Origin: an uncultured Bacilli bacterium
Lineage (GTDB): Bacteria > Bacillota_I > Bacilli_A > ML615J-28 > CAG-698
Assembly (NCBI GenBank): GCA_947627195.1
Contig: CANQVC010000005.1
Coordinates: 1-57,599, forward strand
Direction: 5' to 3'
DNA: 57,599 bases
The position numbers and the translations under genes are program-made. Positions 45,003 to 53,743 of the stretch are shown one piece after another. The notes under the pieces are model-generated. The model saw only the letters and a list, made by a program, of their open reading frames with translations. It was not told where the DNA came from and did no database searches. Every line of letters starts with the position of its first letter. Position 1 is the stretch's first letter.

Positions 45003-46655
45003 ATGAAGAAATGTTCTAAATGTGGAACACAGATGGATGATGATTTTATGTTCTGCCCTAATTGTGGATATGAATATGATAAAAAAAATATTTGTCCACA
45101 TTGTAATAAAGAAGTAAAAGATGATAATCGTTTTTGTCCTTATTGTGGTGGCAAAATAAAAGAAGATAAAATTTGCCCAAATTGTGGAAAAGCAAATGAT
45201 TCAGAAAATAATTTTTGTGATGTATGTGGTTATAATTTTAATTATAACAATAACATTGTAACCAATAATCAAGGATTGACTAATCAACCAACTAAAGTAA
45301 AACAACCTAAACAACATTTGAAATTAGAATCGAATAATAAATTTAAAAATATATTTCAAACTGTATTATATGTTTTTATATTATTATTTACTTTATCAAC
45401 AGCTTTATCGTTAATATTTGCACCAATTTATAAAGAGGAAACAGAAATAATTAATCAAAAAATATCTCTTGATTGTAATTTCTATGATATAAGTGAAGCT
45501 GGATTTAAATTATTACTTGGTTATAATGCTGATGATGCAAACGATGAATTAAACGAAATATATGAATATATTGAAGAAAATCCATCCATTGCATTTAGTT
45601 TAAAACAACTTGAAAAACTTTTACAAAAACATAATTATATTTTATTAGAAATAGCAAGTGGACCTGAAGCAAAAGGATATGTTCAAACATCTTATGTCCA
45701 AGGTACATATTTATTAATTCATGCATTATTAATATTAGCAGTTATTGTTTTATTATTTGTTATATTTGGTTTTACATTATCTAAATTAATTAAATTGATT
45801 AAACATATGGTTTCTAAAGAAAATGATGTAGAACATAATAATAAAATCATCATTAAACTCTTAATACCAGTTATTGTTATGTCTTTATTTGCTGGTACAG
45901 TATTAAATGTTGAAAGTATCACAAGTATTAGACATTCAGGCATATTTATTGCTGTATTTGTCTTTTCACTTTTTACATTAATTGTTCATTTAATTTATGA
46001 ATTATTAATAAAACAAAGAAAATTTGAAATATTACCATTAATTACTCACACTGTTACTATATCATTTGTTATTGTTTTAATGGCAATTTGTATGACGAGT
46101 GTTTATCGCTTTGTTTTAGTTGATTATGATGGTGTAGGTACAATAAAAGGAATGGCTATATTTTCAATGCTTGATAATTTAATTTCTGAACAAAGTTCAG
46201 TATATTATAGTTATCAAAAAATTGATACAATAATAGAAGCTATGTATGATATTCGTTTGCTTTCAAATTCAGATATTCTTACATCTTATGCTCAATATAT
46301 ATTTACATCTAATGAAGTATGTTTAGAACATATGAGTTTAGTTATATTTATTTTAATTGAATGTGCTATGGCAATTACATGTGGTATTTCAATGGCAGTT
46401 TATTTAAATAATAATATTACTAATTTAGTTAAAAATGAATCTAAAAAAATGTCAATTATTCCTTTATTTATTGCTTTAGGTGCTTCATTAATAAATATCG
46501 TATTAAATATTATTTCATGTATAAAAGATGATGGTAGAATGAGTGCTGTACCAATTATTTTGTTTATTATAGAAGGATGTTTAGTTGCTTTTACATTTGT
46601 TATCCGTTTTATTTATAAAAAGCAAACAAATAAACAAATTGACAACAATAATTAA
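45003..46655 (+). CDS. Zinc-ribbon membrane protein, copy 1
   Basis: The 550-residue protein starts with three zinc-ribbon pairs ('CSKCGTQMDDDFMFCPNCG', 'CPHCNKEVKDDNRFCPYCG', 'CPNCGKANDSENNFCDVCG'). An Asn/Gln-rich linker (about 80-115) and a membrane domain with about eight hydrophobic segments follow. The first membrane helix ends in 'STALSLIFAPIY', and 'YDISEAGFKLLLG' follows outside. It is a paralog of the 47904-49595 gene, which has the same layout. Zinc ribbons of this kind mediate protein or nucleic-acid contacts. Function unknown. It is followed 30 nt later by another membrane protein gene. Confidence 0.8.
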   Translation: MKKCSKCGTQMDDDFMFCPNCGYEYDKKNICPHCNKEVKDDNRFCPYCGGKIKEDKICPNCGKANDSENNFCDVCGYNFNYNNNIVTNNQGLTNQPTKVKQPKQHLKLESNNKFKNIFQTVLYVFILLFTLSTALSLIFAPIYKEETEIINQKISLDCNFYDISEAGFKLLLGYNADDANDELNEIYEYIEENPSIAFSLKQLEKLLQKHNYILLEIASGPEAKGYVQTSYVQGTYLLIHALLILAVIVLLFVIFGFTLSKLIKLIKHMVSKENDVEHNNKIIIKLLIPVIVMSLFAGTVLNVESITSIRHSGIFIAVFVFSLFTLIVHLIYELLIKQRKFEILPLITHTVTISFVIVLMAICMTSVYRFVLVDYDGVGTIKGMAIFSMLDNLISEQSSVYYSYQKIDTIIEAMYDIRLLSNSDILTSYAQYIFTSNEVCLEHMSLVIFILIECAMAITCGISMAVYLNNNITNLVKNESKKMSIIPLFIALGASLINIVLNIISCIKDDGRMSAVPIILFIIEGCLVAFTFVIRFIYKKQTNKQIDNNN

Positions 46656-46685
46656 ATATCTTAATTATTAAAAAGGTATTACATA

Positions 46686-47459
46686 ATGGCAGATAAAAAT
46701 AAATCAGTTTATGATAGATTAGATGAAATAGAAATTAAACTTGATGAAGTAAGTAATAAATTGGAAAATAAGAATCTTAATCAACAATTAATAAATACTC
46801 AAGCTAATCAAATATATAATCAATATACGCAAGTTAAAAATCAAACTTTTTTTGAACAAGTTATACATAATGCTAAAAAAGTTTATATAAATTTTGGAAC
46901 ACTTGAGGACTTTAAGAAAGATAAAATGATTGTGAAAATCATATCTATTCTTTTAATTGTTTTTGCTTTTCTTTCCACAGTTTTTACATCCATAGCTTTA
47001 AAATTATATTCAACATTTACTTTATTAGAAAATATATGGATGATATTTGCTTCTATTATGTTATATTATTCTTGTTATGCTAAAAGAAGAATGGTTGATA
47101 TTGATTTAAAAAATCATTCCACTGATGTCTTTATAACAGCTACTAATAATTTAATTTTATCAACACATAAAGAAAAAGCAAGATTTAAATGGTTTAGAAG
47201 AATATCATATATTGCATCATGTTTTAATATTTTATTATTAGTAGTAGTTTATTCTAATGCAATATCAATTATTGCTATAATTTGTGAAATATGTTTTATT
47301 GGTTTTTCTATTGGTTTATTTTTTGCTTATTCTAATCAATTTTCAACATACATGTTTATATTGTTAATTAATAAAGATAAAATGTATGTATATGAACCAA
47401 TTACTCATAAATTATTTAATTATGATGAATTTTGTGAAAGATTTAAAGGCTATGTATAA
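46686..47459 (+). CDS. Coiled-coil four-TM membrane protein
   Basis: The 257-residue protein has an N-terminal coiled coil (about 5-35, 'YDRLDEIEIKLDEVSNKLEN'), then two pairs of transmembrane helices (about 78-122 and 165-215) separated by a basic cytoplasmic loop ('HKEKARFKWFRR'). I recognise no family. It lies 30 nt after the zinc-ribbon gene with no terminator between, so it is probably an operon partner. A strong terminator follows. Confidence 0.65.
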   Translation: MADKNKSVYDRLDEIEIKLDEVSNKLENKNLNQQLINTQANQIYNQYTQVKNQTFFEQVIHNAKKVYINFGTLEDFKKDKMIVKIISILLIVFAFLSTVFTSIALKLYSTFTLLENIWMIFASIMLYYSCYAKRRMVDIDLKNHSTDVFITATNNLILSTHKEKARFKWFRRISYIASCFNILLLVVVYSNAISIIAIICEICFIGFSIGLFFAYSNQFSTYMFILLINKDKMYVYEPITHKLFNYDEFCERFKGYV

Positions 47460-47475
47460 TAATTTTATAAAAAAT

Positions 47476-47508
47476 GAATCAAATTAATAGCAATTTGATT
47501 CTTTTTTT
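47476..47508 (+). terminator. Terminator after the zinc-ribbon/coiled-coil operon
   Basis: GAATCAAATT (47476-47485), a 6-nt loop, AATTTGATTC (47492-47501) and seven T. Confidence 0.93.
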
Positions 47509-47534
47509 GTTATACTATATATGTGTCAAAATAA

Positions 47535-47548
47535 ATGCTCTGGAGCAT
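47535..47548. promoter_or_regulatory. Dyad near the start of the small HTH transcript
   Basis: ATGCTC-TG-GAGCAT lies about 20 bp after a TATACT (47511-47516). Its position fits an autoregulatory operator or a leader hairpin. Confidence 0.4.
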
Positions 47549-47584
47549 AAGTGGAGTTTACTGGCGCAAAGGAGGCATTCTATT

Positions 47585-47803
47585 ATGACACAAATAGATG
47601 AGAGACTAACAAAAGTTGGTCAAAATCTTAAAAAATTTATTTCTGAATCAAAATATAAAACGCAAGTTAAATTTGCCACTGAAGGTATGGGACAAGATCC
47701 CTCAGTTATCCGTCGTTGGATTAAACATGGTGTTAATAGTTTGTCAACTATCATGTACATTGCGGAAGTTTTAGAAATAGATTTTTTTGAACTTCTTAAA
47801 TAA
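47585..47803 (+). CDS. Small helix-turn-helix (XRE-like) protein
   Basis: The start is at ATG 47585 behind AAAGGAGG (47568-47575); an in-frame codon 111 nt upstream overlaps a terminator. The 72-residue product has a HTH pattern ('TQVKFATEGMGQDPSVIRRW') and ends 'LSTIMYIAEVLEIDFFELLK', as in XRE-family DNA-binding domains. It carries no other domain. It stands between two paralogous zinc-ribbon membrane operons and could regulate them. Its stop codon overlaps the terminator stem. Confidence 0.75.
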   Translation: MTQIDERLTKVGQNLKKFISESKYKTQVKFATEGMGQDPSVIRRWIKHGVNSLSTIMYIAEVLEIDFFELLK

Positions 47804-47819
47804 GAAGTTCTTTTTTTTT
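47789..47819 (+). terminator. Terminator overlapping the stop of the small HTH gene
   Basis: GAACTTCTTA (47789-47798), a 2-nt loop, TAAGAAGTTC (47801-47810) and nine T; stop TAA at 47801-47803. Confidence 0.92.
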
Positions 47820-47840
47820 ATATATTATTTTAAACAATGA

Positions 47841-47869
47841 TTGACATTAAAAAATAAAAAGATTATAAT
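47841..47869 (+). promoter_or_regulatory. Promoter of the second zinc-ribbon membrane protein gene
   Basis: Exact TTGACA (47841-47846), 17 bp, exact TATAAT (47864-47869), followed by TAAGTTGTAA as at the paralogous promoter. Confidence 0.9.
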
Positions 47870-47903
47870 TAAGTTGTAATAAAATAAAAAGGGAGGGATT
47901 CAA

Positions 47904-49595
47904 ATGAAAAAATGTCCAAAATGTGGAAAGGAATTAGAAGATGATATTGTTTTTTGTGTTAATTGTGGAACAAAACAAGATGAAGAAATAGTTTGTCCTA
48001 ATTGTCAAAAAACAGTTGATAAAAATTATGCTTTTTGTCCAAATTGTGGATTTGATCTATCAAGTCCCCATATTAACAAATGTAAGAGCTGTGATAAAGA
48101 AATAAAAGAAGGAACCATCTTTTGTCCATATTGTGGTACAAAACAAAATGTTGAAAAAGTTTGCCCAAATTGTAATACTGTTTTAAATGATAATGTTACA
48201 TATTGCCCAAATTGTGGAAGTAATGTGCAAAAGAAAGTTATTAAAAATAATACAAATAAATTTAATAATGAAAAATTTTCTTTCATTTTTAATTTAGTAT
48301 TACATATTTTTATTTTATGTTTTACTTTAAGCACAGCTTTAGCTTTATTATTTGGACCAATTTATACAACAAAATTAGATATGGATATAATAGATTATGG
48401 TTTCCCAAGTATTGATATTAATGTTACATTGTTTGATATAACAGAAGCTGGTTTTAAATTTGCTATTGGTCAAGATAAAGAAGATTTTGCTGATTATGTT
48501 AATAAATGTACTGATGAACTTCAAAAAGTAGATGAAGAAGTTGATGATTTACCAGTGAATGAAGCTGTTAAAGAATATGTTAAAAGAGCAGAAAAAGTTT
48601 TAAATAAATATAATATAATTATTATTTTACAAGGCGATAATGATATAACAAATAGTTTTGTGCAAAAGAATTATTTAGGTGGTATATATTTAATATTTCA
48701 TAGTTTCTTTATAATTGCTGTTATTGCTTTATTATTTATAATATTTGCTTTAACATTATGTGATTTAATAAAGAAAAAGAAATTTAAAATATTTAATAAA
48801 TTAGTTATTACTACTATTGTACTTTCACTATTGGGTACAACTATCTTGGATGTTCATACATATCAAGAAATTACTTATCGTAGTGGTATATTCATTGCTA
48901 TTTTAGTATTTTCTTTATGTACTTATATAGCTATGTTTGTACGAGATATTATTACAAAAGAAAGAAAATTGGAAATTGTACCATGTATTGTTAACTGTGT
49001 TTCATTCATTGTTGTTGCTATTATATTAACATTAGCATTTACAAGTGTTTGTACATTTAAAATAAATGATGTTAGTTTTACAAAAGGAAATTTCCATTGT
49101 TTATCTATTTTTTCTTTCTTTGATAATTTAATATCTGAAGAAGCTAGTAAATATTATTCATTTAATGATATATATGAATATGCTAATAGTTTTTCTCTTT
49201 CTTTTTCTGTTAATGGATTATCAACATTTGCTCCATTTATCTTTGCTTCTAATGAAATGTGTTTAGAATCAATGGCTATATCTATATTTGCAATTGTTGA
49301 ATGTGTATTAACAATAATAAGTGTTATTTTTATAATTATTTATGTAAATAAGAGATTGAAATTATTTGATAATGGTCAAGGAAAAAAGATGATAATAACA
49401 CCACTTATTGTTGCTGGTGCAATGACATTAAGTGTTGTAGTATTAAATTTTATTTTTTTAATATTTGATCATTTAATTGAACCAAATATTAGTTTTATTC
49501 CAATTGTTTTATTAATATTAGAAATTGGTTTAATTGTTTTAGAAATTGTAATTAATAAAGAAGTTTATCAAAAACATTCTACATCTAATCAATAA
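47904..49595 (+). CDS. Zinc-ribbon membrane protein, copy 2
   Basis: The 563-residue paralog of the 45003 gene has four zinc-ribbon pairs ('CPKCGKELEDDIVFCVNCG', 'CPNCQKTVDKNYAFCPNCG', 'CKSCDKEIKEGTIFCPYCG', 'CPNCNTVLNDNVTYCPNCG'), one more than copy 1. The shared membrane-domain motifs are 'STALALLFGPIYTTK', 'FDITEAGFKFAIG' and 'GGIYLIFHSFFIIAVIALL'. A negatively charged helical stretch ('DEVDDLPVNEAVKE'-like, about 205-225) takes the place of the shorter loop of copy 1. RBS GGGAGG. Likely products of gene duplication with promoter included. Function unknown. Confidence 0.8.
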   Translation: MKKCPKCGKELEDDIVFCVNCGTKQDEEIVCPNCQKTVDKNYAFCPNCGFDLSSPHINKCKSCDKEIKEGTIFCPYCGTKQNVEKVCPNCNTVLNDNVTYCPNCGSNVQKKVIKNNTNKFNNEKFSFIFNLVLHIFILCFTLSTALALLFGPIYTTKLDMDIIDYGFPSIDINVTLFDITEAGFKFAIGQDKEDFADYVNKCTDELQKVDEEVDDLPVNEAVKEYVKRAEKVLNKYNIIIILQGDNDITNSFVQKNYLGGIYLIFHSFFIIAVIALLFIIFALTLCDLIKKKKFKIFNKLVITTIVLSLLGTTILDVHTYQEITYRSGIFIAILVFSLCTYIAMFVRDIITKERKLEIVPCIVNCVSFIVVAIILTLAFTSVCTFKINDVSFTKGNFHCLSIFSFFDNLISEEASKYYSFNDIYEYANSFSLSFSVNGLSTFAPFIFASNEMCLESMAISIFAIVECVLTIISVIFIIIYVNKRLKLFDNGQGKKMIITPLIVAGAMTLSVVVLNFIFLIFDHLIEPNISFIPIVLLILEIGLIVLEIVINKEVYQKHSTSNQ

Positions 49596-49621
49596 TATGA
49601 AAAACAAAATAAAAATATTGT

Positions 49622-49650
49622 TTGACTTTCATATGCAAATGGTGTATAAT
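49622..49650 (+). promoter_or_regulatory. Promoter of rpsD
   Basis: TTGACT (49622-49627), 17 bp, exact TATAAT (49645-49650). Confidence 0.9.
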
Positions 49651-49822
49651 ATTAAAGGTTTTAAGGAAACCAGTGCTAGAAAGCAGCACTTGAACAATCA
49701 TTCTTTGAAGAGAAACCAAAGGTGGTAATGAGTAGTCTTGCTGTATGATGAAAATTTTTATTTTACTCTTTGGAATGTGATATTCAAGTCCTTTCAAATT
49801 TTAAATATAGGAGGAAAAAAAT
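49651..49822 (+). promoter_or_regulatory. Probable S4 ribosomal-protein leader RNA
   Basis: The 170-nt leader can form AGTGCT/AGCACT (49672-49677, 49685-49690), CCAAAG/CTTTGG (49716-49721, 49768-49773) and a long-range ACTTGAA/TTCAAGT helix (49688-49694, 49783-49789). By established knowledge, Firmicutes rpsD is autoregulated by S4 binding a leader of this size and pseudoknot type. I did not match it to the full consensus. Confidence 0.6.
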
Positions 49823-50443
49823 ATGGCACGTTATACTGGACCTTCATGGAAGGTATCTAGAAGATTAAAGTTTTCAACATTAGAAAATGGTAAAGAATTT
49901 GCCATGGGTAAAAATGGAAAACCAAGAAGAGAATATGCTCCTGGACAACATGGGCAAAGAAGAGGTAAGATTTCCGAATACGGAACTCAATTACAAGAAA
50001 AACAAAAAGTACGTTTCGTATATGGAATGACTGAAAGACAATTTAGAAACACTTTTGATAAAGCTGGTAAAATGGCTGGTAAACATGGTGATAATTTCTT
50101 AATCTTATTAGAATCAAGATTAGATAATTTAGTTTATCGTATGGGTATGGCTCAAACTAGAAAACAAGCTCGTCAATTAGTTAATCATGGACACATTACA
50201 GTTGATGGAAAGAAAGTAGACATTCCATCATATCAATGTAAACCAGGTCAAGTTATTGCTTTAAAAGAAACTTCCAAAAAATTGAAAGTTGTTCAAGAAG
50301 CATTAGATAATGGACATATGAAAAAAGAATATGTTACATTTGATGATAACAAAATGGAAGGTACATTTGTTCGTTATCCTGAACGTGAAGAATTCTTACC
50401 AGAAATTAGAGAGAATTTGATTGTTGAATTCTATAATAGATAA
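49823..50443 (+). CDS. rpsD: 30S ribosomal protein S4
   Basis: S4 is a primary 16S rRNA-binding protein of the small subunit and the regulator of its own mRNA. The 206-residue protein has the N-terminal '[17 protein letters not shown]', the central '[20 protein letters not shown]' and the S4 RNA-binding domain '[20 protein letters not shown]' with '[19 protein letters not shown]'. Length is normal. RBS AGGAGG. It is monocistronic with its own leader and terminator. Confidence 0.98.
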   Translation: MARYTGPSWKVSRRLKFSTLENGKEFAMGKNGKPRREYAPGQHGQRRGKISEYGTQLQEKQKVRFVYGMTERQFRNTFDKAGKMAGKHGDNFLILLESRLDNLVYRMGMAQTRKQARQLVNHGHITVDGKKVDIPSYQCKPGQVIALKETSKKLKVVQEALDNGHMKKEYVTFDDNKMEGTFVRYPEREEFLPEIRENLIVEFYNR

Positions 50444-50476
50444 TGATAACATCTTTTAATGTTATATATGTTCCTT

Positions 50477-50508
50477 GTGACTCAGTTAATTCTGGGTCAC
50501 TTTCCTTT
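50477..50508 (+). terminator. Terminator after rpsD
   Basis: GTGACTCAG (50477-50485) pairs with CTGGGTCAC (50492-50500), then TTTCCTTT. Confidence 0.85.
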
Positions 50509-50534
50509 ATTATATAAAATATTATAAATAATTA

Positions 50535-50574
50535 TTGCAATATTTATAAATATATAGTAAAATGATGCAATATT
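50535..50574 (+). promoter_or_regulatory. Promoter with paired GCAATATT boxes (MacB-type gene)
   Basis: TTGCAA (50535-50540), 17 bp, TAAAAT (50558-50563). GCAATATT occurs at 50537-50544 and 50567-50574, 30 bp apart on the same face of the helix and flanking the -10. The same arrangement recurs at 53508-53547. Confidence 0.7.
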
Positions 50575-50602
50575 ATATATAAATTATAATTAAATATTTA
50601 TT
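50569..50602 (+). repeat. 34-nt leader repeat, copy 1 (others at 53656-53689 and 57523-57556)
   Basis: An identical 34-nt AT-only stretch starting AATATTATATATAAATTA and ending TAAATATTTATT lies ahead of the MacB-type gene, the second lipase-like gene and the next gene copy at the right edge. It marks duplicated upstream regions. Confidence 0.85.
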
Positions 50603-50619
50603 AGAAAGAGAGAATAACA

Positions 50620-52998
50620 ATGTTAATATTAAAAGATGTTAATAAAAGTTATACAAGTAATAATAAAATTCGAGTTGATGCATTAAAAAATATTAATATA
50701 TCATTTAATACAAAAGGATTAATATTTATATTAGGGCCAAGTGGAAGTGGTAAATCAACTTTATTAAATTTAATTGGGGGATTAGATACACCAACATCAG
50801 GAAATATATCAATTAATGATGAGAAGATAAATAATGATAATAAATCATTAGAAACATATCGTAATAATTATGTTAGTTTTATATTTCAAGATTTTAATTT
50901 ATTAACTAATCTAACAGTATATGAAAATCTTAGTATGGTATGTTTTGAAACAAAAGCAGAAGATATTAAAAGAAAAGTCAAAGAAAATTTAAGTAAAGTT
51001 AATTTAGAAGGATTTGAAAATAGATATCCAAATGAATTAAGTGGAGGAGAGATTCAAAGAGTTGCAATAGCTAGAGCATTAATGAAAAATTCATCAATTA
51101 TCTTAGCTGATGAACCAACAGGTAATTTAAATAAAGAAAATAGTAAAAATATTTGTGATCTTTTAAAAACAATTTCTAAAGAAAAATTAGTTATTGTAGT
51201 TTCTCATAATGAAGATTTAGCTAAGAAATATGCCGATAGAATAATAAGAATAGAAGATGGAGCGATAATAGAAGATAATAATAATAATATAAATAATAAT
51301 ATAAATAATAATATAAATAATAATATAAATGATAAATTTATTTCTAATAATTATGTTGTTTCCAAAAAGAATATTTTCAAGTTATCAATTAAAAATTTAT
51401 TTGATAAGAAAATAAGATTTATTATATCGATTTTATCTATTATTGTAGCTTTTGCAGCATTATCTCTATCATTATCAGTAACATTATATGAAAGACCATA
51501 TATTGATTATATTAATATACGTGATAACAACATTGATAAATTTTTAATTAGATCACCAAATAATGAAACTAGAGTTTACAATAGTTACGTAGAAGATATT
51601 ATTCAATATAAAGGAATAGAATATATACGTAATGGTGTTATTAAATCAATAAATGAAGTTATTAATATGGGATATGATTTATATCCTAATTATCGTGAAA
51701 TAGATGATAATAGTATAATTATCTCTGATTCAAGATTAGCATCAAATATTACTCAACAATGTCTTTATTATATATCAAATGATAAAAAAGTTGATTTGGA
51801 AGAATTTGATGTAAACAAATTTAATGAATATTATATGACTGATTATTTAAAATCAAAAGTATATTTTTCAGGAATTTATCAAACTTATGGATATAATAAT
51901 TATGATCCAGATATAACAAATATTGAAACTGTTGCTTATGATAAAGCTCATGATGAAATTGAAAAATTAGTTTTTAAAACTGAAAATAGTATATATGCTG
52001 AGTCACTTCCATTGATTGATGTTGGCAGTAAATTTGATCAATTTGAATTAAAAACTAGGGTATCAATATTTGAACGAGATGTATCAGGAGGGAGTCCAAT
52101 TTTTATTAATGATAATATATATGGTAAATATTTTAATGATATAGAATATATAAATAAAGATACTGAAATTAGACCAACAGGTAATGAAATATATGTTTCT
52201 TTAACTATGTATAATAGTTTTTTTTGGGAAGACAACAGTTATACATATTATTTAGGTGATTCATATTTTTCTAGAGAACTTATTCAAACTCCTATTTATG
52301 TTAATAAACCATTTAATTTAGAAATTACTGAGAATAGATATTTAAAAAGTAATTTAGAATTAGAAAATTTAGTTATCAAAGGAATATTAATTGATGAGGC
52401 AAGAGAAATCATTATGTCACCAGAGCTTAAGAAGAAAATAGAAGATTTTACTATTAATAATTCAATATTAATAAAAACTTCATCTATTAATAATAATTAT
52501 TCTTTTTATAAATCAATTTATAAAAAATATAAATTATCACCAGCTTATTTCCTTACTAGTAATTTAGATATGTTTGAAAGTGATTTATCATTTGTTCAAT
52601 ACATTTCAACGGCTTTATTTGCTTTGATGGTTGTTTTAATTGTTTTAATTAATACAATTGTAATAAGTCAAATGGTTAAATCAAAAGACAAAGAAAATGG
52701 TATATTAAGGGCTATTGGTGTTAAAAAAAGTTCAATACTTTATATTTATTTATTACAAAGTATTTTTATTATTTTGATATCATTTATTATGTCTTTAGTT
52801 TTTGGAATGTTGTTTATTAAATTACTTAACAGAGCATTAGTCAATGAATATTCACCAAATGTTAGTTTAGTATTGTTTAGATACCAATATGCAATTATTA
52901 TGTTAGTAATTACTATTTTAGCTAATATAATTATTGGTTATATTTCATTACATAAAGCAATTAGTAAAAATCCAGTTGATATAATAAGACAAAGATAA
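50620..52998 (+). CDS. MacB-type ABC transporter: ATPase fused to FtsX-like permease
   Basis: The 792-residue protein has an N-terminal LolD/MacB-like ATPase (1-215): Walker A '[13 protein letters not shown]', Q-loop 'FQDFNLLTNLTVYEN', signature 'LSGGEIQRVAIARAL', Walker B 'IILADEPTGNLNKEN' and H-loop 'VVSHNEDLA'. An Asn-rich linker (about 221-242), one membrane helix (about 265-285), an extracellular domain of about 370 residues and three C-terminal helices with 'ENGILRAIGVKKSSI' follow. This is MacB topology, used for mechanotransmission or export of peptides and lipoproteins. No partner subunit is adjacent. It shares its promoter pattern with the lipase-like gene downstream. A second copy starts at the window edge. 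Confidence 0.9.
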   Translation: MLILKDVNKSYTSNNKIRVDALKNINISFNTKGLIFILGPSGSGKSTLLNLIGGLDTPTSGNISINDEKINNDNKSLETYRNNYVSFIFQDFNLLTNLTVYENLSMVCFETKAEDIKRKVKENLSKVNLEGFENRYPNELSGGEIQRVAIARALMKNSSIILADEPTGNLNKENSKNICDLLKTISKEKLVIVVSHNEDLAKKYADRIIRIEDGAIIEDNNNNINNNINNNINNNINDKFISNNYVVSKKNIFKLSIKNLFDKKIRFIISILSIIVAFAALSLSLSVTLYERPYIDYINIRDNNIDKFLIRSPNNETRVYNSYVEDIIQYKGIEYIRNGVIKSINEVINMGYDLYPNYREIDDNSIIISDSRLASNITQQCLYYISNDKKVDLEEFDVNKFNEYYMTDYLKSKVYFSGIYQTYGYNNYDPDITNIETVAYDKAHDEIEKLVFKTENSIYAESLPLIDVGSKFDQFELKTRVSIFERDVSGGSPIFINDNIYGKYFNDIEYINKDTEIRPTGNEIYVSLTMYNSFFWEDNSYTYYLGDSYFSRELIQTPIYVNKPFNLEITENRYLKSNLELENLVIKGILIDEAREIIMSPELKKKIEDFTINNSILIKTSSINNNYSFYKSIYKKYKLSPAYFLTSNLDMFESDLSFVQYISTALFALMVVLIVLINTIVISQMVKSKDKENGILRAIGVKKSSILYIYLLQSIFIILISFIMSLVFGMLFIKLLNRALVNEYSPNVSLVLFRYQYAIIMLVITILANIIIGYISLHKAISKNPVDIIRQR
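51289..51330 (+). repeat. In-frame 12-bp minisatellite ATAAATAATAAT
   Basis: Three full units and a partial fourth encode Ile-Asn-Asn-Asn repeats in the linker between ATPase and permease. Because the unit is four codons long, slippage changes linker length without frameshift. Confidence 0.85.
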
Positions 52999-53000
52999 AG

Positions 53001-53025
53001 TGGGATATTTATTATCCCATTTTTA
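53001..53025 (+). terminator. Terminator after the MacB-type gene
   Basis: TGGGATA (53001-53007), a 5-nt loop, TATCCCA (53013-53019) and TTTTTT. Confidence 0.88.
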
Positions 53026-53159
53026 TGTATATTAATATAATATTTGACAGGTGTTTTAATCAGTAAAATTCTTAACAAAACCATAAAGCAAAGAATAATA
53101 TTTTTAATAAATTGATAGTTTATGAATTAAATATTCATCTTTATATAAAAAAATATCAT

Positions 53160-53508
53160 AAAAATACAAATAATACTGTTAATCATTAATCAAAATGATA
53201 CCATTTAAATATTTGAAATTAGTAAAAATATAATATTGTTTTAGTTAAGTAAAATAATTATTTGTTTTTTTAAAATATAATTTAAATTTTAAATTGACCA
53301 TTTAATAGATAAAATACTTTATTTATTAGCTGTTTTTAATTGAAAAGAATTATATGTGTTAATAAAATCATTAATTTTAAAACAATTTATGAGATAAATA
53401 CAATTTCAAATATTATTGAATATATGGTCATATATATTAAAACAATTAAAAAATACCAAATAGGTGGTATCATTTTGAAAAAGTATTAACAAAAATACAA
53501 ATAATACT
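53160..53508. mobile_element. MITE-like insertion with terminal inverted repeats and flanking direct repeats
   Basis: A 313-bp AT-rich segment (53178-53490) has 26-bp terminal inverted repeats, 22 of 26 matching, with the inner 13 bp perfect (CAAAATGATACCA at 53191-53203, its complement at 53465-53477). It is flanked by an identical 18-bp direct repeat AAAAATACAAATAATACT (53160-53177, 53491-53508). An inner dyad continues (AATATTTGAAATT and its complement). No gene lies inside. It abuts the -35 of the second lipase-like gene. Most of the 745-nt intergenic region is this element; the remainder holds the promoter and leader. Confidence 0.6.
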
Positions 53509-53547
53509 TGCAATATTTATTAATATATAGTAAAATGTAGCAATATT
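53508..53547 (+). promoter_or_regulatory. Promoter with paired GCAATATT boxes (second lipase-like gene)
   Basis: TTGCAA (53508-53513), 17 bp, TAAAAT (53531-53536); GCAATATT at 53510-53517 and 53540-53547, again 30 bp apart. About 40 bp are nearly identical to 50535-50574, so the two genes are probably co-regulated. Confidence 0.7.
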
Positions 53548-53655
53548 ATTATTTTTCATAAATAGATTAAATATTTATCAAGTGATCTAAACAATGATTT
53601 ATAAATATTAATATATTATAATTCTTCTTATTATATTAAGAAGAATTTATTTTAT

Positions 53656-53689
53656 AATATTATATATAAATTATAATTAAATATTTATT
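53656..53689 (+). repeat. 34-nt leader repeat, copy 2
   Basis: Identical to 50569-50602. Here it is followed by different sequence and a ribosome site for the lipase-like gene. Confidence 0.85.
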
Positions 53690-53743
53690 TTAAAAAGAAA
53701 AGAATAATATAAAATATTTAAATGAAAGAGAGGAAAGAAAAAA

